NCBI GenBank assembly: GCA_021775805.1
Contig: JAJFHD010000028.1
Span: 1 to 57,163 of the forward strand
Direction: 5' to 3'
Source of the DNA: Alphaproteobacteria bacterium
GTDB lineage: Bacteria > Pseudomonadota > Alphaproteobacteria > Rhizobiales > JAJFHC01
Length of the DNA stretch: 57,163 nucleotides
Notes under the pieces: model-generated
Database searches by the model: none
The model's input: only the letters and a program-made list of their open reading frames with translations
Told to the model about the DNA's origin: nothing
Translations under genes and position numbers: made by a program
Shown: positions 28,330 to 37,304 of the stretch, one piece after another
Position numbering within the stretch: position 1 is the first letter of the stretch
Layout of the letters: each line of letters begins with the position of its first letter

Positions 28330-29049
28330 TCAGTCGAGGGTTTCGATCTTCACATGATCGACCAGGATCGGGGTTTCACCATTGACTTTTTCAGCCTGCA
28401 GAATACCGAAAGCCAGACCGCCCCGGGGCCGCAGCAGTGTGATTGTCTGAAATTCCTGCCAGGTGGCCTCTGCACCGTTCGACAGACGGATGGCGGGCGT
28501 GTAACTGCGCCCTTTCTTGGTTATCCGCAGAACAAACGGATTTGGCGCTGTGTCTTCGTTGAAGGCAACACCGCTGGCACCGCCCCAGACGACGTTGGAT
28601 GCATAATTGCTCTTGCCTTTCACGGCCTTGGAACCGGTCAGATACAGTCTGGCGCCTCTGGTGCCGTTGTAGTAACTCCAGGCGCCGCCGCTTACCACGA
28701 TGTAGTTGTCCTTGTCCTGATAGAGTGCAAGATAAGGCGTTTCCCGGCCGGTCTGGTAAGGCATCCGGTACTCGAGTGTCGCCACCCAGTCGCCTTTGGG
28801 CAGCTGGTTTTTCAGCCTGAAAATGTTGGTGGCTGTGCCTTTGCTGAGGCTGCCGACGTCTGTTGCAATGCTCAGCAGCGCGCCGTCTTCGACAATATAG
28901 CTGTCAGCGTCTTCGTTGAGCACCTCCCAATGGGGCGCCAGGCTGTCGCCGTCAAAATCGTCCAGGAAAATCTGTTCGCCGGCATGGGGCGTGACCTGAA
29001 ATCCGATTGCGGCGGCGAACGCCAGTCCGATTGTCGTTTTTCTGAACAT
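28330..29049 (-). CDS. Secreted jelly-roll-like (LamG/DUF1349-type) protein
   Basis: This is a 239-residue protein with a signal peptide (MFRKTTIGLAFAAAIGFQVTPHAG) and one beta-rich domain that begins DDFDGDSLAPHWEVLN, a start typical of concanavalin-like DUF1349/LamG domains. The same domain, about 60 percent identical by eye over 200 residues, forms the C-terminal half of the VWA protein encoded next door; both contain MPYQTGRETP, WSYYNGTRGxRLYL and EKVNGETPI. It lies 90 bases downstream of that gene on the same strand. It probably acts in the periplasm or outside the cell; a glycan-binding role is inference. Confidence 0.75.
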   Translation of the reverse strand: MFRKTTIGLAFAAAIGFQVTPHAGEQIFLDDFDGDSLAPHWEVLNEDADSYIVEDGALLSIATDVGSLSKGTATNIFRLKNQLPKGDWVATLEYRMPYQTGRETPYLALYQDKDNYIVVSGGAWSYYNGTRGARLYLTGSKAVKGKSNYASNVVWGGASGVAFNEDTAPNPFVLRITKKGRSYTPAIRLSNGAEATWQEFQTITLLRPRGGLAFGILQAEKVNGETPILVDHVKIETLD

Positions 29050-29139
29050 TTTCCGATCTCCGTTTGTTTGTCATGGCGCGACCGTCAGGCAGTCCATGTC
29101 TTTCCGTTCCGATCCGGGTGCGCATCATCTTTGTCTGTT

Positions 29140-30483
29140 TCACTTGATAGCTTCTATCTTTATCCAATCGACATATATCGGCGTTTCTCCATTGACCTTT
29201 TCGGACTGATAGAGTCCGAAGGCGAGTTGACCCTTGGCTCGCAGAGCTGTCACCGTTTCATGTTCGATCCAGGTTTCCTCCGCGTTGTTCGACACTCTGA
29301 CGGCCGGTGTGTACTTGCGGCCCTTCTTGGTGATGCGCAGGGCAAAGGGATTGGGCGCGTCTTCTGCCTTGAACGGGAGGCCGGATGCGCCGCCCCAGAC
29401 AACCTTGTTGAAGGTTGTTTTCTTGCCCTTGGAAAGTTTGCTGGCGCTCAGATAAAGGCGTGAGCCGCGCGTGCCGTTGTAGTAGCTCCAGGCATTGCCG
29501 AAGGCTGCGATGTGATTGTCCTTGTTCTGATAGATACTGAGGAACGGTGTCTCCCGGCCGGTCTGATAGGGCATGCGGTATTGAATCGTGGCGACCCAAT
29601 CGCCCTTTGGCAACGGGACATCCAGCTTGAACATGTCAAGCACGTTGCCCTTGTCGAGATTGGCGCCACCCGTAGCCACGGCGATGAGATGGCCGTTCTC
29701 CACGAGATACGACTCCGGGTCCGGGTTTACGGCCTGCCAATGGCTCTTCAGGATATCGCCATCAAAATCGTCAAAGAAGAAAGCGCCGGACTGGGGTTCG
29801 GGTTCGGGCTGCGCCTCGGGCTCTATTTCCGGTTGTGCCTCAGGGGTTTGGGCGGCGACCACGATAACCGCCTCAGCCACGGCATCGGAAAACCCTTGTG
29901 TGCTGTCGGCGGAAAAATACCGGCCGTTGCCGTTGTCAGCGATGCATTGGAGCTGTTCGCGGTCTTCTGCCGAAATGTCAAATCCCACCACATGGACCTT
30001 GACGTTGATGTTCTCCCTGGCGAGTTTGGCGGCAACCGCGCAGGGGTCGCCGCTGCAGGTCTCGATCCCGTCGGAGATGACGACCACGTGGTTGCTGTCT
30101 TCAGCATTGGTGTTCTGGAAGGCGCGTTTCGTCTGGGAAAGCGCATAGGCGATGGGGGTCTTGCCGTTCGGTGTTATTGTGGTCAAAGCTTTTGCAGCCG
30201 CTGCGGAAGACGTGCCAATCGGAGCCATCAGTTCGACATCCTCACACGAACCCTTGTCGCGGTGACCGTAAACCATAAGACCGACGCCGGTATCTTCAGG
30301 AAGGTCGCCCATCAGCCGGGTCAGGACGGTCTTGGCGGTTTCGATTTTTGCGACACCATCCAGCTGGCCCCACATGGAGCCGGAAGAGTCGAGAACAAAC
30401 AGCATGTTGGTCTTGGCGTCCGCCGTTCCAACCGTAACAATCGTGACGGCGGCTGCGACAGCTGAAGAAATTACCTTGAACAT
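29140..30483 (-). CDS. Secreted VWA domain protein with C-terminal jelly-roll-like domain
   Basis: This is a 447-residue protein. Residues 1-23 form a signal peptide, followed by a von Willebrand factor A domain (about 26-205) with an intact MIDAS, Asp32-x-Ser34-x-Ser36 (LDSSGSM), and GxxTxxAxA (NGKTPIAYAL). A Glu/Pro/Gln-rich linker (EAQPEIEPEAQPEPEPQ) joins it to a C-terminal beta domain (about 250-447) that is paralogous to the neighbouring secreted protein. The ATG at 30483 begins the signal peptide; the in-frame extension upstream is not supported. Metal-dependent adhesion or ligand presentation is the usual role of secreted VWA proteins. Confidence 0.85.
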   Translation of the reverse strand: MFKVISSAVAAAVTIVTVGTADAKTNMLFVLDSSGSMWGQLDGVAKIETAKTVLTRLMGDLPEDTGVGLMVYGHRDKGSCEDVELMAPIGTSSAAAAKALTTITPNGKTPIAYALSQTKRAFQNTNAEDSNHVVVISDGIETCSGDPCAVAAKLARENINVKVHVVGFDISAEDREQLQCIADNGNGRYFSADSTQGFSDAVAEAVIVVAAQTPEAQPEIEPEAQPEPEPQSGAFFFDDFDGDILKSHWQAVNPDPESYLVENGHLIAVATGGANLDKGNVLDMFKLDVPLPKGDWVATIQYRMPYQTGRETPFLSIYQNKDNHIAAFGNAWSYYNGTRGSRLYLSASKLSKGKKTTFNKVVWGGASGLPFKAEDAPNPFALRITKKGRKYTPAVRVSNNAEETWIEHETVTALRAKGQLAFGLYQSEKVNGETPIYVDWIKIEAIK

Positions 30484-30749
30484 CCAGAACACTCCCGCCA
30501 GACGGAGTGTCGACCCATTCAACATCCCGCTTGCGCGCTTTCCCGGTGCCGGAGGTGATCAGGGGTGCACGGCGATGGGACTTCGCCATTCGATCCTATC
30601 AGTTCGACGGCCCGTGTCCGGCGAATTCTATCGGCAGGGATGCGCCGCGGTCAATGGAGTGGCACGGGTGAACGGCTCAGGGGGGGTAACGCGGAACATC
30701 AACCTGCGGTACGCGAAGCTCCTTCCGTCCGCCGAAAGAAGCACAAGCC

Positions 30750-31352
30750 CTAAATTACGATAACCTTTGCTCCAATCCGGACCCGGTTGTGAAGATCGAC
30801 GATCTCTTCGTTCAGCAGTCGGACGCAGCCGCTGGAAGCCGCCCGGCCGATCGAGCCGGGATTGTTGGTTCCGTGAATCCTGTAAAGCGTGTCACGGCCG
30901 CCACGGTAGAGATAGAGCGCACGGGCGCCAAGCGGGTTCTTGATGCCGCCTTTCATGACTTTCGGCAGCCGGCGTCCGTTCTTCCTGAGTTCGCGACGGC
31001 GCATTGTCTCGGGCGGATACCATGCCGGCCACTTTGCCTTGCGCTGGACATTTGCCGTGCCCTTCCAGGTGAAGCCCTGGCGTCCGACACCGACGCCGTA
31101 GCGAATGGCTCTGCGGCCCCGCAGGACAAAGTAAAGTGCGCGTTCCCTTGTGTTGACGATTATTGTACCGGGCTTTTCCGAGGTCTTGTAGGCGACGATC
31201 TGCTTGCCGCGATATTGTGATTTTTGAACAATCTTCCGGCGCTTGCGCTTGTGGGAAGCAACCCTGAAAGAAGCGCCTCCGGCATCCGCGAGCGCCTCTT
31301 TTGACGTAACCATCAGGCCGAGCAGGCCGAGCATCAAACGCCGTCGGTTCAT
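30750..31352 (-). CDS. L,D-transpeptidase (YkuD domain)
   Basis: This is a 200-residue exported protein: MNRRRLMLGLLGLMV begins a signal sequence, then a basic stretch, then the YkuD catalytic domain with IIVNTRERALYFV, YRIHGTNNPGSIG and the active-site SSGCVRLLNEEIVDL. Such enzymes cross-link meso-diaminopimelate residues of peptidoglycan or attach proteins to it. The ATG at 31352 follows an AGAGGA ribosome site. It is unusually basic and compact. It reads away from the AruI-like gene, with 271 bases between them that contain no recognisable operator. Confidence 0.92.
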   Translation of the reverse strand: MNRRRLMLGLLGLMVTSKEALADAGGASFRVASHKRKRRKIVQKSQYRGKQIVAYKTSEKPGTIIVNTRERALYFVLRGRRAIRYGVGVGRQGFTWKGTANVQRKAKWPAWYPPETMRRRELRKNGRRLPKVMKGGIKNPLGARALYLYRGGRDTLYRIHGTNNPGSIGRAASSGCVRLLNEEIVDLHNRVRIGAKVIVI

Positions 31353-31623
31353 GTCATCCTCTTTTTCGTTGCGGATCTGCCTTTCGCTGCACATCCGGTG
31401 AGTTGAAGAACGGATTGGCCTCCTGTTTTGGTATCAACGTACGACACTGACAATTAGTTCCCGGATTCGGGCGGCCGCTTGCGAAACCGCAGCCGGATTT
31501 GAAGGGCGAGCAATATTATTCAACCGGATTCATGCCGTAATCGACAGCGGAGGATTGCCCCGCCTCACCGGGCCTGATAGGCGTTTCCCACAAAAGAACT
31601 GCAACTGAATTTCGAGGTGTTCC

Positions 31624-33264
31624 ATGGCGACATGCGGCGAAGCTCTGATCGATATCCTTGAGGCTTATGGCGTGCAGAACGTGTTCGGCATTCCCGGCGT
31701 ACATACAGTCGAGCTCTATCGCGGTCTGGCATCATCGCCAATCCGTCATATCACGCCACGCCACGAGCAGGGCGCCGGCTTCATGGCGGACGGGTATGCC
31801 AGGGCGAGCGGCAAGCCAGGCGTGTGTTTCATTATTACCGGACCGGGTATGACAAATATCGCCACCGCCATGGGACAGGCTTATGGGGATTCGATTCCGA
31901 TGCTGGTGATTTCGAGTGTCAATGAAACCCAGAATCTGGGACTGGGCCAGGGCCGCCTGCACGAACTCACGTCGCAACGCGGCCTGGTATCCCATGTGGC
32001 CGCCTTCTCCCACACCCTGCTGCACCCGGGCGAACTGCCGCAGGTCATGGCGAGAGCCTTCGCCGTCTTTGAAAGCGCCAGACCGAGGCCGGTTCACATC
32101 GAGATTCCGATCGATGTCATGAAAGCCGACGCCGGCGAAATTGACTTGTCGAAGTGGGCAATCCCCGAGGCGCCCGCACCTGCCGCATCCGCCCTCGCCG
32201 CGGCTGCAAACGCTCTTGAAGGGGCCCAGACGCCGCTGGTACTGCTCGGCGGCGGCGCTGCGGATGCCAGGGACAGCGTGGTCGATCTGGTGGAGTATCT
32301 CGACGCACCGACGATCGCGACCGTCAATGCCAAGGGAATTCTGAAACCGGATCATGCGCTTCACGGCGGCTCAAACACCGGATTCCCATCGTTGTGGTCA
32401 GCGGTTCACGATGCAGACGTCGTCCTCGCGGTCGGCACGGAAATCGGGGAAACGGACCGTTATCCCGACCGCAGGCTACTGGAGTTCGGCGGCACCTTCA
32501 TCCGCATCGACATCGATCCCGAACAGCTCATGCGCAACGGCGTGCCGGATATTTCTATTGTAGCCGACGCCGATGCTGCCTGTACGGCGTTGCTCGAAAC
32601 GTTGCGGGCAACCGGGCGGAACAGCCTGGCCAGCGCCGGGCAGGGTGCCGCCCGCGCCGCCCAGATGCGCGAAGCGGTGCGGGCCGACTGGTGGCCCGGA
32701 TGTGCAAACTACGAACCGGTCATGGCGGCGGTTCAGGAGGCTTTGCCCGGTGCCCTGATCGTCGGCGATTCGACCCAGCCGGTTTACAACGCCAACCAGT
32801 TCTACCAACCCGAACAACCCAGGTCGTTTTTCAATTCCTCCACCGGTTACGGCACCCTTGGTTTCGCGCTTCCCGCCGCCATCGGCGCCAAGCTGGCAAT
32901 GCCCGACCGGCCCGTGGTCTGCCTGATCGGCGATGGCGGAATACAGTTCACGCTGCCGGAGATGGCGTCGGCGGTTGAAGCCAAGGCGCCCATCGTCATT
33001 CTGCTGTGGAACAATTTCGGCTATGGCGAGATCAAGAACTACATGGTGGAGAACGGTATCCAGCCTGAAGGCGTCGACCTGTTCACACCTGATTTCGAGC
33101 CGATTTCCAAGGGCTTCGGTTTTGCGTTCGAACGGGCACACGACCTGAGCCAGTTGAAGGAGGCGCTTACGCGGGCGCACTCAACCGGGAAACACACGGT
33201 CGTGGAAATCCTGCAGGATGAGGTGTTTGACCGATCGTTTGCCGTGAAACCCGGTTGGGACTGA
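31624..33264 (+). CDS. Thiamine-diphosphate enzyme, AruI-like 2-oxo acid decarboxylase
   Basis: This is a 546-residue enzyme of the acetolactate-synthase-like ThDP family. The catalytic Glu lies in TPRHEQGAGFMADGYARASG and the ThDP/Mg motif is GDGGIQFTLPEMASAVEAK ending in LLWNN. The N-terminus (CGEALIDILEAYGVQNVFGIPGVHTVELYRGL) is close to what I know of 5-guanidino-2-oxopentanoate decarboxylase AruI of arginine transaminase catabolism. The start has GAGG six bases upstream. The gene is monocistronic here. An ureohydrolase at 43851 could act later in such a pathway, but the two are 10 kb apart. Other 2-oxo acid substrates are possible. Confidence 0.75.
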   Translation: MATCGEALIDILEAYGVQNVFGIPGVHTVELYRGLASSPIRHITPRHEQGAGFMADGYARASGKPGVCFIITGPGMTNIATAMGQAYGDSIPMLVISSVNETQNLGLGQGRLHELTSQRGLVSHVAAFSHTLLHPGELPQVMARAFAVFESARPRPVHIEIPIDVMKADAGEIDLSKWAIPEAPAPAASALAAAANALEGAQTPLVLLGGGAADARDSVVDLVEYLDAPTIATVNAKGILKPDHALHGGSNTGFPSLWSAVHDADVVLAVGTEIGETDRYPDRRLLEFGGTFIRIDIDPEQLMRNGVPDISIVADADAACTALLETLRATGRNSLASAGQGAARAAQMREAVRADWWPGCANYEPVMAAVQEALPGALIVGDSTQPVYNANQFYQPEQPRSFFNSSTGYGTLGFALPAAIGAKLAMPDRPVVCLIGDGGIQFTLPEMASAVEAKAPIVILLWNNFGYGEIKNYMVENGIQPEGVDLFTPDFEPISKGFGFAFERAHDLSQLKEALTRAHSTGKHTVVEILQDEVFDRSFAVKPGWD

Positions 33265-33392
33265 TCGCATCGCTTATCGAGAGTTCAGTCGGTCGGTGGC
33301 AACAAGGAACGCATTGGCCAAAAGCGGTCATTGCAATTTCCTTGGGCGATGGCATCATGAATCATTGAACAAGGGCTCAGGAGTGTTCGTCG

Positions 33393-33845
33393 GTGCGGCA
33401 TATTAGGTTTATATCTTTGATTGCGACATGTTTGTGCATCGCAGCGTCTGGTCTGGTTGCTCTGCCGGCTATCGCAGGATCAACTGAAGCGGACGTGGAA
33501 GCTGTCACGAAGGAATTTCAAACATATTGTGCACCATGTCATGGACGGGAAGGTCGCGGCGACGGAGCCGTTGGTGCCGGTCTGGATGCCCGGCCCGCCG
33601 ACCTTACTCAGATCACAAAACATAATGGTGGCACTTTTCCATTTGAAGCTGTCTATGCGAAGGTTGAAGGCATCGACAACATGAAAGCTCACCGTTCAAG
33701 CGAGATGCCGGTGTGGGGCTTCTGGTTCGTAACCCAGGAAGTCGGTGACAGTACATCGTTGGCAGATGCAAAACCCGCAGAAGATAGAGCACGTCGCCGT
33801 ATCCTTGCCATCGTCACCTTTCTCAAGACCATTCAGGAAAAGTGA
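33393..33845 (+). CDS. Class I cytochrome c, periplasmic
   Basis: This is a 150-residue protein with a GTG start, an N-terminal signal peptide (about 29 residues) and one heme-attachment site, Cys46-x2-Cys49-His50 (YCAPCHGREGRGDGAVG). Met105 in HRSSEMPVWG is the likely axial ligand. The sequence resembles small cytochromes of the cytochrome-oxidase cbb3 CcoP type and accessory electron carriers. It ends 23 bases from the convergent Lrp regulator gene. The redox partner is not known; the nearest oxidoreductase candidates are the molybdenum hydroxylases 10 kb away. Confidence 0.88.
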   Translation: MRHIRFISLIATCLCIAASGLVALPAIAGSTEADVEAVTKEFQTYCAPCHGREGRGDGAVGAGLDARPADLTQITKHNGGTFPFEAVYAKVEGIDNMKAHRSSEMPVWGFWFVTQEVGDSTSLADAKPAEDRARRRILAIVTFLKTIQEK

Positions 33846-33868
33846 CCGCTGACCGCTGTCCGGCGAAA

Positions 33869-34345
33869 TCAACCGGGCAACGGTAAGTTTCCCGCGATCT
33901 TTAGCGACTCCAGAACGATGTCGGAGCGGACTCTGTCGACGCCAGGATTGGGCAGGAGTTCGTCGTTAATGAAGCGGGTTAGTTCCGCCAAGTCGGAGAC
34001 GACGACCTTGAGCAGGTAGTCCGCCTGGCCGGTCAGCATGTGAGCCTCCAGAATGGAAGACGTCAATCTGACAAGTCTGCGGAAATGGTCGGCGTTGGAC
34101 GGGGTGTGGGTTGCAAGCGACACATGCAGGTAGACCGTGATGGCAAGCCCCAGCCGTTCGGTATCCAGTTCCGCCCGGTACCGCCGGATGACACCCAGTT
34201 CCTCCAGACGCTGCTTGCGCCGCGAACACTGGGAAGGCGACAGATTGATCCGCCTGGACAATTCCTGCTGGGTCAGTGTCGCGTCAGTCTGCAGGGCATC
34301 GAGCAGGCGAAAGTCAAACTGATCCAGAGAGACTGTTTCGTGCAT
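33869..34345 (-). CDS. Lrp/AsnC family transcriptional regulator
   Basis: This is a 158-residue regulator: an N-terminal helix-turn-helix (DFRLLDALQTDATLTQQELSRRINLSPSQCSRRKQRLEELGVI, in part) and a C-terminal RAM ligand-binding domain (HMLTGQADYLLKVVVSDLAELTRFI, in part). It is divergent from 4-hydroxyphenylpyruvate dioxygenase, with about 120 bases between the starts, an arrangement found in many proteobacteria where the regulator controls tyrosine or phenylalanine catabolism. A tyrosine-related effector is inferred from that layout. Confidence 0.92.
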   Translation of the reverse strand: MHETVSLDQFDFRLLDALQTDATLTQQELSRRINLSPSQCSRRKQRLEELGVIRRYRAELDTERLGLAITVYLHVSLATHTPSNADHFRRLVRLTSSILEAHMLTGQADYLLKVVVSDLAELTRFINDELLPNPGVDRVRSDIVLESLKIAGNLPLPG

Positions 34346-34467
34346 GTTTGTTCGATATCATAAAAACTTTGTGCATACAACCTGTCTAGAAGCGTGAGAA
34401 TGCGAAGAAATTGCATGCATTCGCGCGTATGTTGAGGGTACTGAATTTCACACATGGAGACAGTCTC

Positions 34468-35574
34468 ATGGGGCCTTTCCCTCACGACGCGCCGATCGCA
34501 GAAATCTCGGCGGAAAATCCCGCGGGTACAAACGGTTTTGCCTTTGTCGAGTTTGCCCATCCCGATCCAAACGAATTGGAAGTCCTGTTCTCGACTATGG
34601 GCTTCACGCCTGTCAGCCGTCACAAGACCAAGGACATCACGGTGTGGCGCCAGGGCGATGTAGACTACATCGTGACAGCGGAGCCCGGCTCTTTTGCCGA
34701 CAGGTTCCAGAGCGAACACGGTCCCTGTGCGCCGTCCATGGGCTGGCGCGTGGTCGATGCCCAGCACGCCTTCCGTCAGGCGATTGAAAAGGGCGCTACC
34801 GCCTACGAGGGCGACGACAAGACGCTGGATGCACCGGCGATTCTCGGCATCGGCGGTAGCCTGCTCTATTTCATCGAATTCAATGACGAGGCAGCATCGC
34901 CCTATGACGGTGCGTTCGAGACACTGAGTCAGGACAAGGGTGCCGTCGAGGATGCTGGTCTCTTCTACATCGACCATCTGACCCACAACGTGCAGCGCGG
35001 CAACATGGACACGTGGTTCACGTTCTACAGCAAACTGTTCAACTTCAAGGAAATCCGTTTCTTCGACATCGAAGGCAAGATGAGCGGGCTGTTTTCGCGG
35101 GCGCTCACAAGCCCGTGCGGCAAGATCCGCATTCCGATCAACGAGTCCGCCGACGAAGTCAGCCAGATCGAGGAATACCTGAAGGACTACAAGGGCGAGG
35201 GCATCCAGCATATTGCCTGCGGTTGCCGGGATATCTATTCAAGCGTCGAGTCCCTGAAACAGCGCGGCTTGAACTTCATGCCGAAACCTGGTGCAGCTTA
35301 CTACGACCGCGTCGATGACCGGGTCCCAGGCCACGGCGAACCCGTCGAACGGCTTCAGGCCAACGGCATTCTGATTGACGGTGAGGGGGTGATCGACTGC
35401 GGTCTGACGAAAGTTCTGCTTCAGATCTTTTCAAAAACCGTCGTTGGTCCCATATTCTTCGAGTTCATCGAACGCAAGGGCGATGACGGCTTCGGAGAGG
35501 GCAATTTCAAGGCCCTGTTCGAGTCGATCGAGGAGGACCAGATTCGCAGGGGCGTGCTTGAAGCAGCGGAGTAG
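34468..35574 (+). CDS. hppD: 4-hydroxyphenylpyruvate dioxygenase
   Basis: This is a 368-residue Fe(II) dioxygenase that converts 4-hydroxyphenylpyruvate to homogentisate. The three iron ligands are readable: His in FYIDHLTHNV, His in GIQHIACGC and Glu in FFEFIERKG. The length and domain duplication (two vicinal-oxygen-chelate halves) are normal. The ATG at 34468 has GGAGA eight bases upstream; an earlier frame extension overlaps the regulatory region. Homogentisate 1,2-dioxygenase is not in the window. The DOPA-dioxygenase-like gene follows 37 bases later, and the Lrp gene is divergent. Confidence 0.95.
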   Translation: MGPFPHDAPIAEISAENPAGTNGFAFVEFAHPDPNELEVLFSTMGFTPVSRHKTKDITVWRQGDVDYIVTAEPGSFADRFQSEHGPCAPSMGWRVVDAQHAFRQAIEKGATAYEGDDKTLDAPAILGIGGSLLYFIEFNDEAASPYDGAFETLSQDKGAVEDAGLFYIDHLTHNVQRGNMDTWFTFYSKLFNFKEIRFFDIEGKMSGLFSRALTSPCGKIRIPINESADEVSQIEEYLKDYKGEGIQHIACGCRDIYSSVESLKQRGLNFMPKPGAAYYDRVDDRVPGHGEPVERLQANGILIDGEGVIDCGLTKVLLQIFSKTVVGPIFFEFIERKGDDGFGEGNFKALFESIEEDQIRRGVLEAAE

Positions 35575-35611
35575 CTTGCTGAGGGCGGCCTGAACCAAAG
35601 AAGGACCGTTC

Positions 35612-35959
35612 ATGGCTGACAAGGCCGTCTCGTCGATCGAGAGTTATCACGCACATGTCTACTACGATGCCGACTCCAAAGGCCGCGCCGAGAAGTTGCG
35701 CGGCCTGCTGGAAGCGGCCTTCCCGGAAGCGGACTACGGCCGCTGGCACGACCGCCCCATCGGGCCGCATCCAGACTGGAGCTATCAGGTCGGATTTACG
35801 GCGGAACATTTTGCCCGGATCATTCCCTGGCTGGCCCTCAACCGGGACGGCCTGACTTTGTTTGTTCATCCCAATACCGGCGATGACCTCTCCGACCACC
35901 GTGACCATGCTCTCTGGATGGGCGCGGTGCGCCCGCTTGACCTGTCGATTTTCGAGTAG
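35612..35959 (+). CDS. DOPA 4,5-dioxygenase family protein
   Basis: This is a 115-residue protein. ESYHAHVYYDADSK at the start and HPDWSYQVGF...LFVHPNTGDDLSDHRDHALWMG are diagnostic of the DOPA 4,5-dioxygenase family, with His pairs at about residues 12-14, His in FVHP and in DHRDHA as candidate iron ligands. Bacterial members cleave catecholic substrates in vitro, but the physiological substrate is often unknown. It is probably co-transcribed with hppD, from which it is 37 bases away, and it has AAGGA before the ATG. That pairing suggests a link to aromatic amino acid breakdown. Confidence 0.9.
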   Translation: MADKAVSSIESYHAHVYYDADSKGRAEKLRGLLEAAFPEADYGRWHDRPIGPHPDWSYQVGFTAEHFARIIPWLALNRDGLTLFVHPNTGDDLSDHRDHALWMGAVRPLDLSIFE

Positions 35960-35977
35960 ATCAGGTTTCAATGTTTT

Positions 35978-36026
35978 AGAGCGGGATGCGGGCGGAAAAC
36001 CGCGCGCACTTTTCGTCATCCCGCTC
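35978..36026. repeat. Rhizobial-type dispersed palindromic repeat
   Basis: AGAGCGGGATG at 35978-35988 pairs with CATCCCGCTC at 36017-36026, with an inner GC-rich hairpin (GCGGGCGG-AAAA-CCGCGCGC). Elements with this outer sequence are abundant in intergenic regions of Hyphomicrobiales. It lies 19 bases after the DOPA-dioxygenase-like gene, where it may also act as a transcript end. Confidence 0.7.
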
Positions 36027-36183
36027 CAGGCGTGGCGGATTGGAAAGTTGTCCAGTTGCTTATTCCGTGATTCCGTTCGTCCAGTGCTGACAGAGATTGT
36101 CCGCAAGGGCCGCTAATATGCGCGAGCCGGGCGCAGCGTCATGCGGTTGTCCGTTTTCGGTCCTGTGAACAAGGAGAGCGATC

Positions 36184-36660
36184 ATGGCAGACGACCCTGT
36201 GACCCTGACCGGCGGTTGCCTGTGCGGCGCTGTGCGTTACGAGGCAACCGGGGAGTCCCTGGGAACCGGACATTGCCATTGCCACAGCTGCCGGAGGCAT
36301 ACCGGTGCCCCGGTCGCAACTTATGTGGGCTTCAATGCAGACCAGGTCCGTTTCATCGGTGCTGAGCGCAACCTCTACAATTCTTCTCCGGGGGTGACGC
36401 GTGCCTTCTGCAACCAATGCGGATCGTCGCTGACCTGGGAGGGGTTCTCGGGTACCTCCAACAGCACAGTGATCGAGTTCCACATCAGCACACTCGACGA
36501 TCCTGCCAGTATTGTGCCGCAGGACCACTCGCATTACGGTGAGCGGATCACCTGGTTCGATGTGGCCGACGGATTGCCGCGGTATCGCGGTGGTGTCGGA
36601 AAAGACGAAGAGCCATCCAGTCACGGCCCGGCAACCTATGGTCTGCCGGGGCGTGCGTAA
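36184..36660 (+). CDS. GFA (CENP-V/GFA) family protein
   Basis: This is a 158-residue zinc-binding protein of the glutathione-dependent formaldehyde-activating (GFA) fold. Zinc ligands are in GGCLCGAVRY, GHCHCHSCRRHTG and FCNQCGSSLTW, a full set of the Cys clusters of the family. It has AAGGAGAG before the ATG. Members are commonly annotated as formaldehyde-activating, but most have no proven substrate. It stands alone between two dispersed repeats. Confidence 0.93.
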   Translation: MADDPVTLTGGCLCGAVRYEATGESLGTGHCHCHSCRRHTGAPVATYVGFNADQVRFIGAERNLYNSSPGVTRAFCNQCGSSLTWEGFSGTSNSTVIEFHISTLDDPASIVPQDHSHYGERITWFDVADGLPRYRGGVGKDEEPSSHGPATYGLPGRA

Positions 36661-36681
36661 GCGGGTGCCGTCCCAGATAGT

Positions 36682-36800
36682 CGTTTCCCGTGCGCGATGC
36701 GGCACGCGAGTGCTGCTTCGCAGACCCGGGATCGCGTCATGCACAAAGGCTAAGCCTTCGGAACAGCCCCGGCTCACGCTATTGCGTGTATGGGGAACGG
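36682..36800 (+). repeat. Structured dispersed repeat, copy R1
   Basis: This element of 119 bp is about 75 percent identical by eye to R2 at 38901-39017, in the same orientation. It begins CGTTTCCC and ends GGGGAACG, which pair with each other. Inside are a hairpin (GCGCGATGC..GAG..GCTTCGCA region) and a second short stem near the right end. It follows the GFA gene and lies upstream of the autotransporter gene. Confidence 0.75.
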
Positions 36801-37157
36801 TGGTGTGAGCGGAAAATGAATGCTGTAAAGTCTCCGTTCGGAGGCTCTCGAATTAGCGCCTGTGTTGCGTCGACCCGTTAAGGTCACCACTGGACAACGG
36901 ACCGTTGACGTTGGAACGTTTGCTCCATACCACCTTTTCATCGTCTAACGTGCGTGCCACAGACAGCCGTTCTTGACCCGCGGGGAACCTCAGCTTCAAC
37001 CTGACAACACTGACACGCAGGAGTGAGCCTCATCGAACGGTTGTGTCTGTTTAAGCCATGTTTCCAAAGCGTTGGCATGCGGGTCCACGGATGGAATCAA
37101 TCCAGACGGCCACCGTGTTCAACCACCGTGTGTTCAAAACTGTGCATGAAGAAGTGT

Positions 37158-37169
37158 GATATTAATATC
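37158..37169. promoter_or_regulatory. AT-rich palindrome upstream of the autotransporter gene
   Basis: GATATTAATATC is a perfect 12-bp palindrome; with flanks TGT and GCA it extends to 18 bp with one mismatched pair. It lies about 136 bases before the autotransporter ATG in a gene-free stretch, so it is a candidate operator. No regulator is linked to it. Confidence 0.4.
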
Positions 37170-37304
37170 GCAAAAATGGACAACTGTTGCCGGATAACAC
37201 AGTTTGGACTCGCATTCCGGTACCTTGCGTCGTATCGTAGGTTGGTCGTGTGCGTGCGTGTCGACTAGACAAAGCAACCGAAAATTGCCTTTGGGGGGCG
37301 ACGC

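Larger units (their letters stand above)
36661..37304. other. 644-bp gene-free region before the autotransporter gene
   Basis: No gene can be supported here. The first part holds structured repeat copy R1 (36682-36800). The rest (about 36830-37304) is less GC-rich, with scattered weak reading frames that have no homology and no ribosome sites, and includes the AT-rich palindrome at 37158-37169. It probably carries the promoter and a long leader of the autotransporter gene. Confidence 0.6.

Noticed and set aside
31431..31449. Fourth palindrome candidate around GTAC (TATCAACGTACGACACTG)
   Set aside because: Only the left half resembles the motif; the TAATA half is missing.
37023..37268. 81-codon Cys-rich frame before the autotransporter gene
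   Set aside because: No ribosome site, no family resemblance, and erratic composition.
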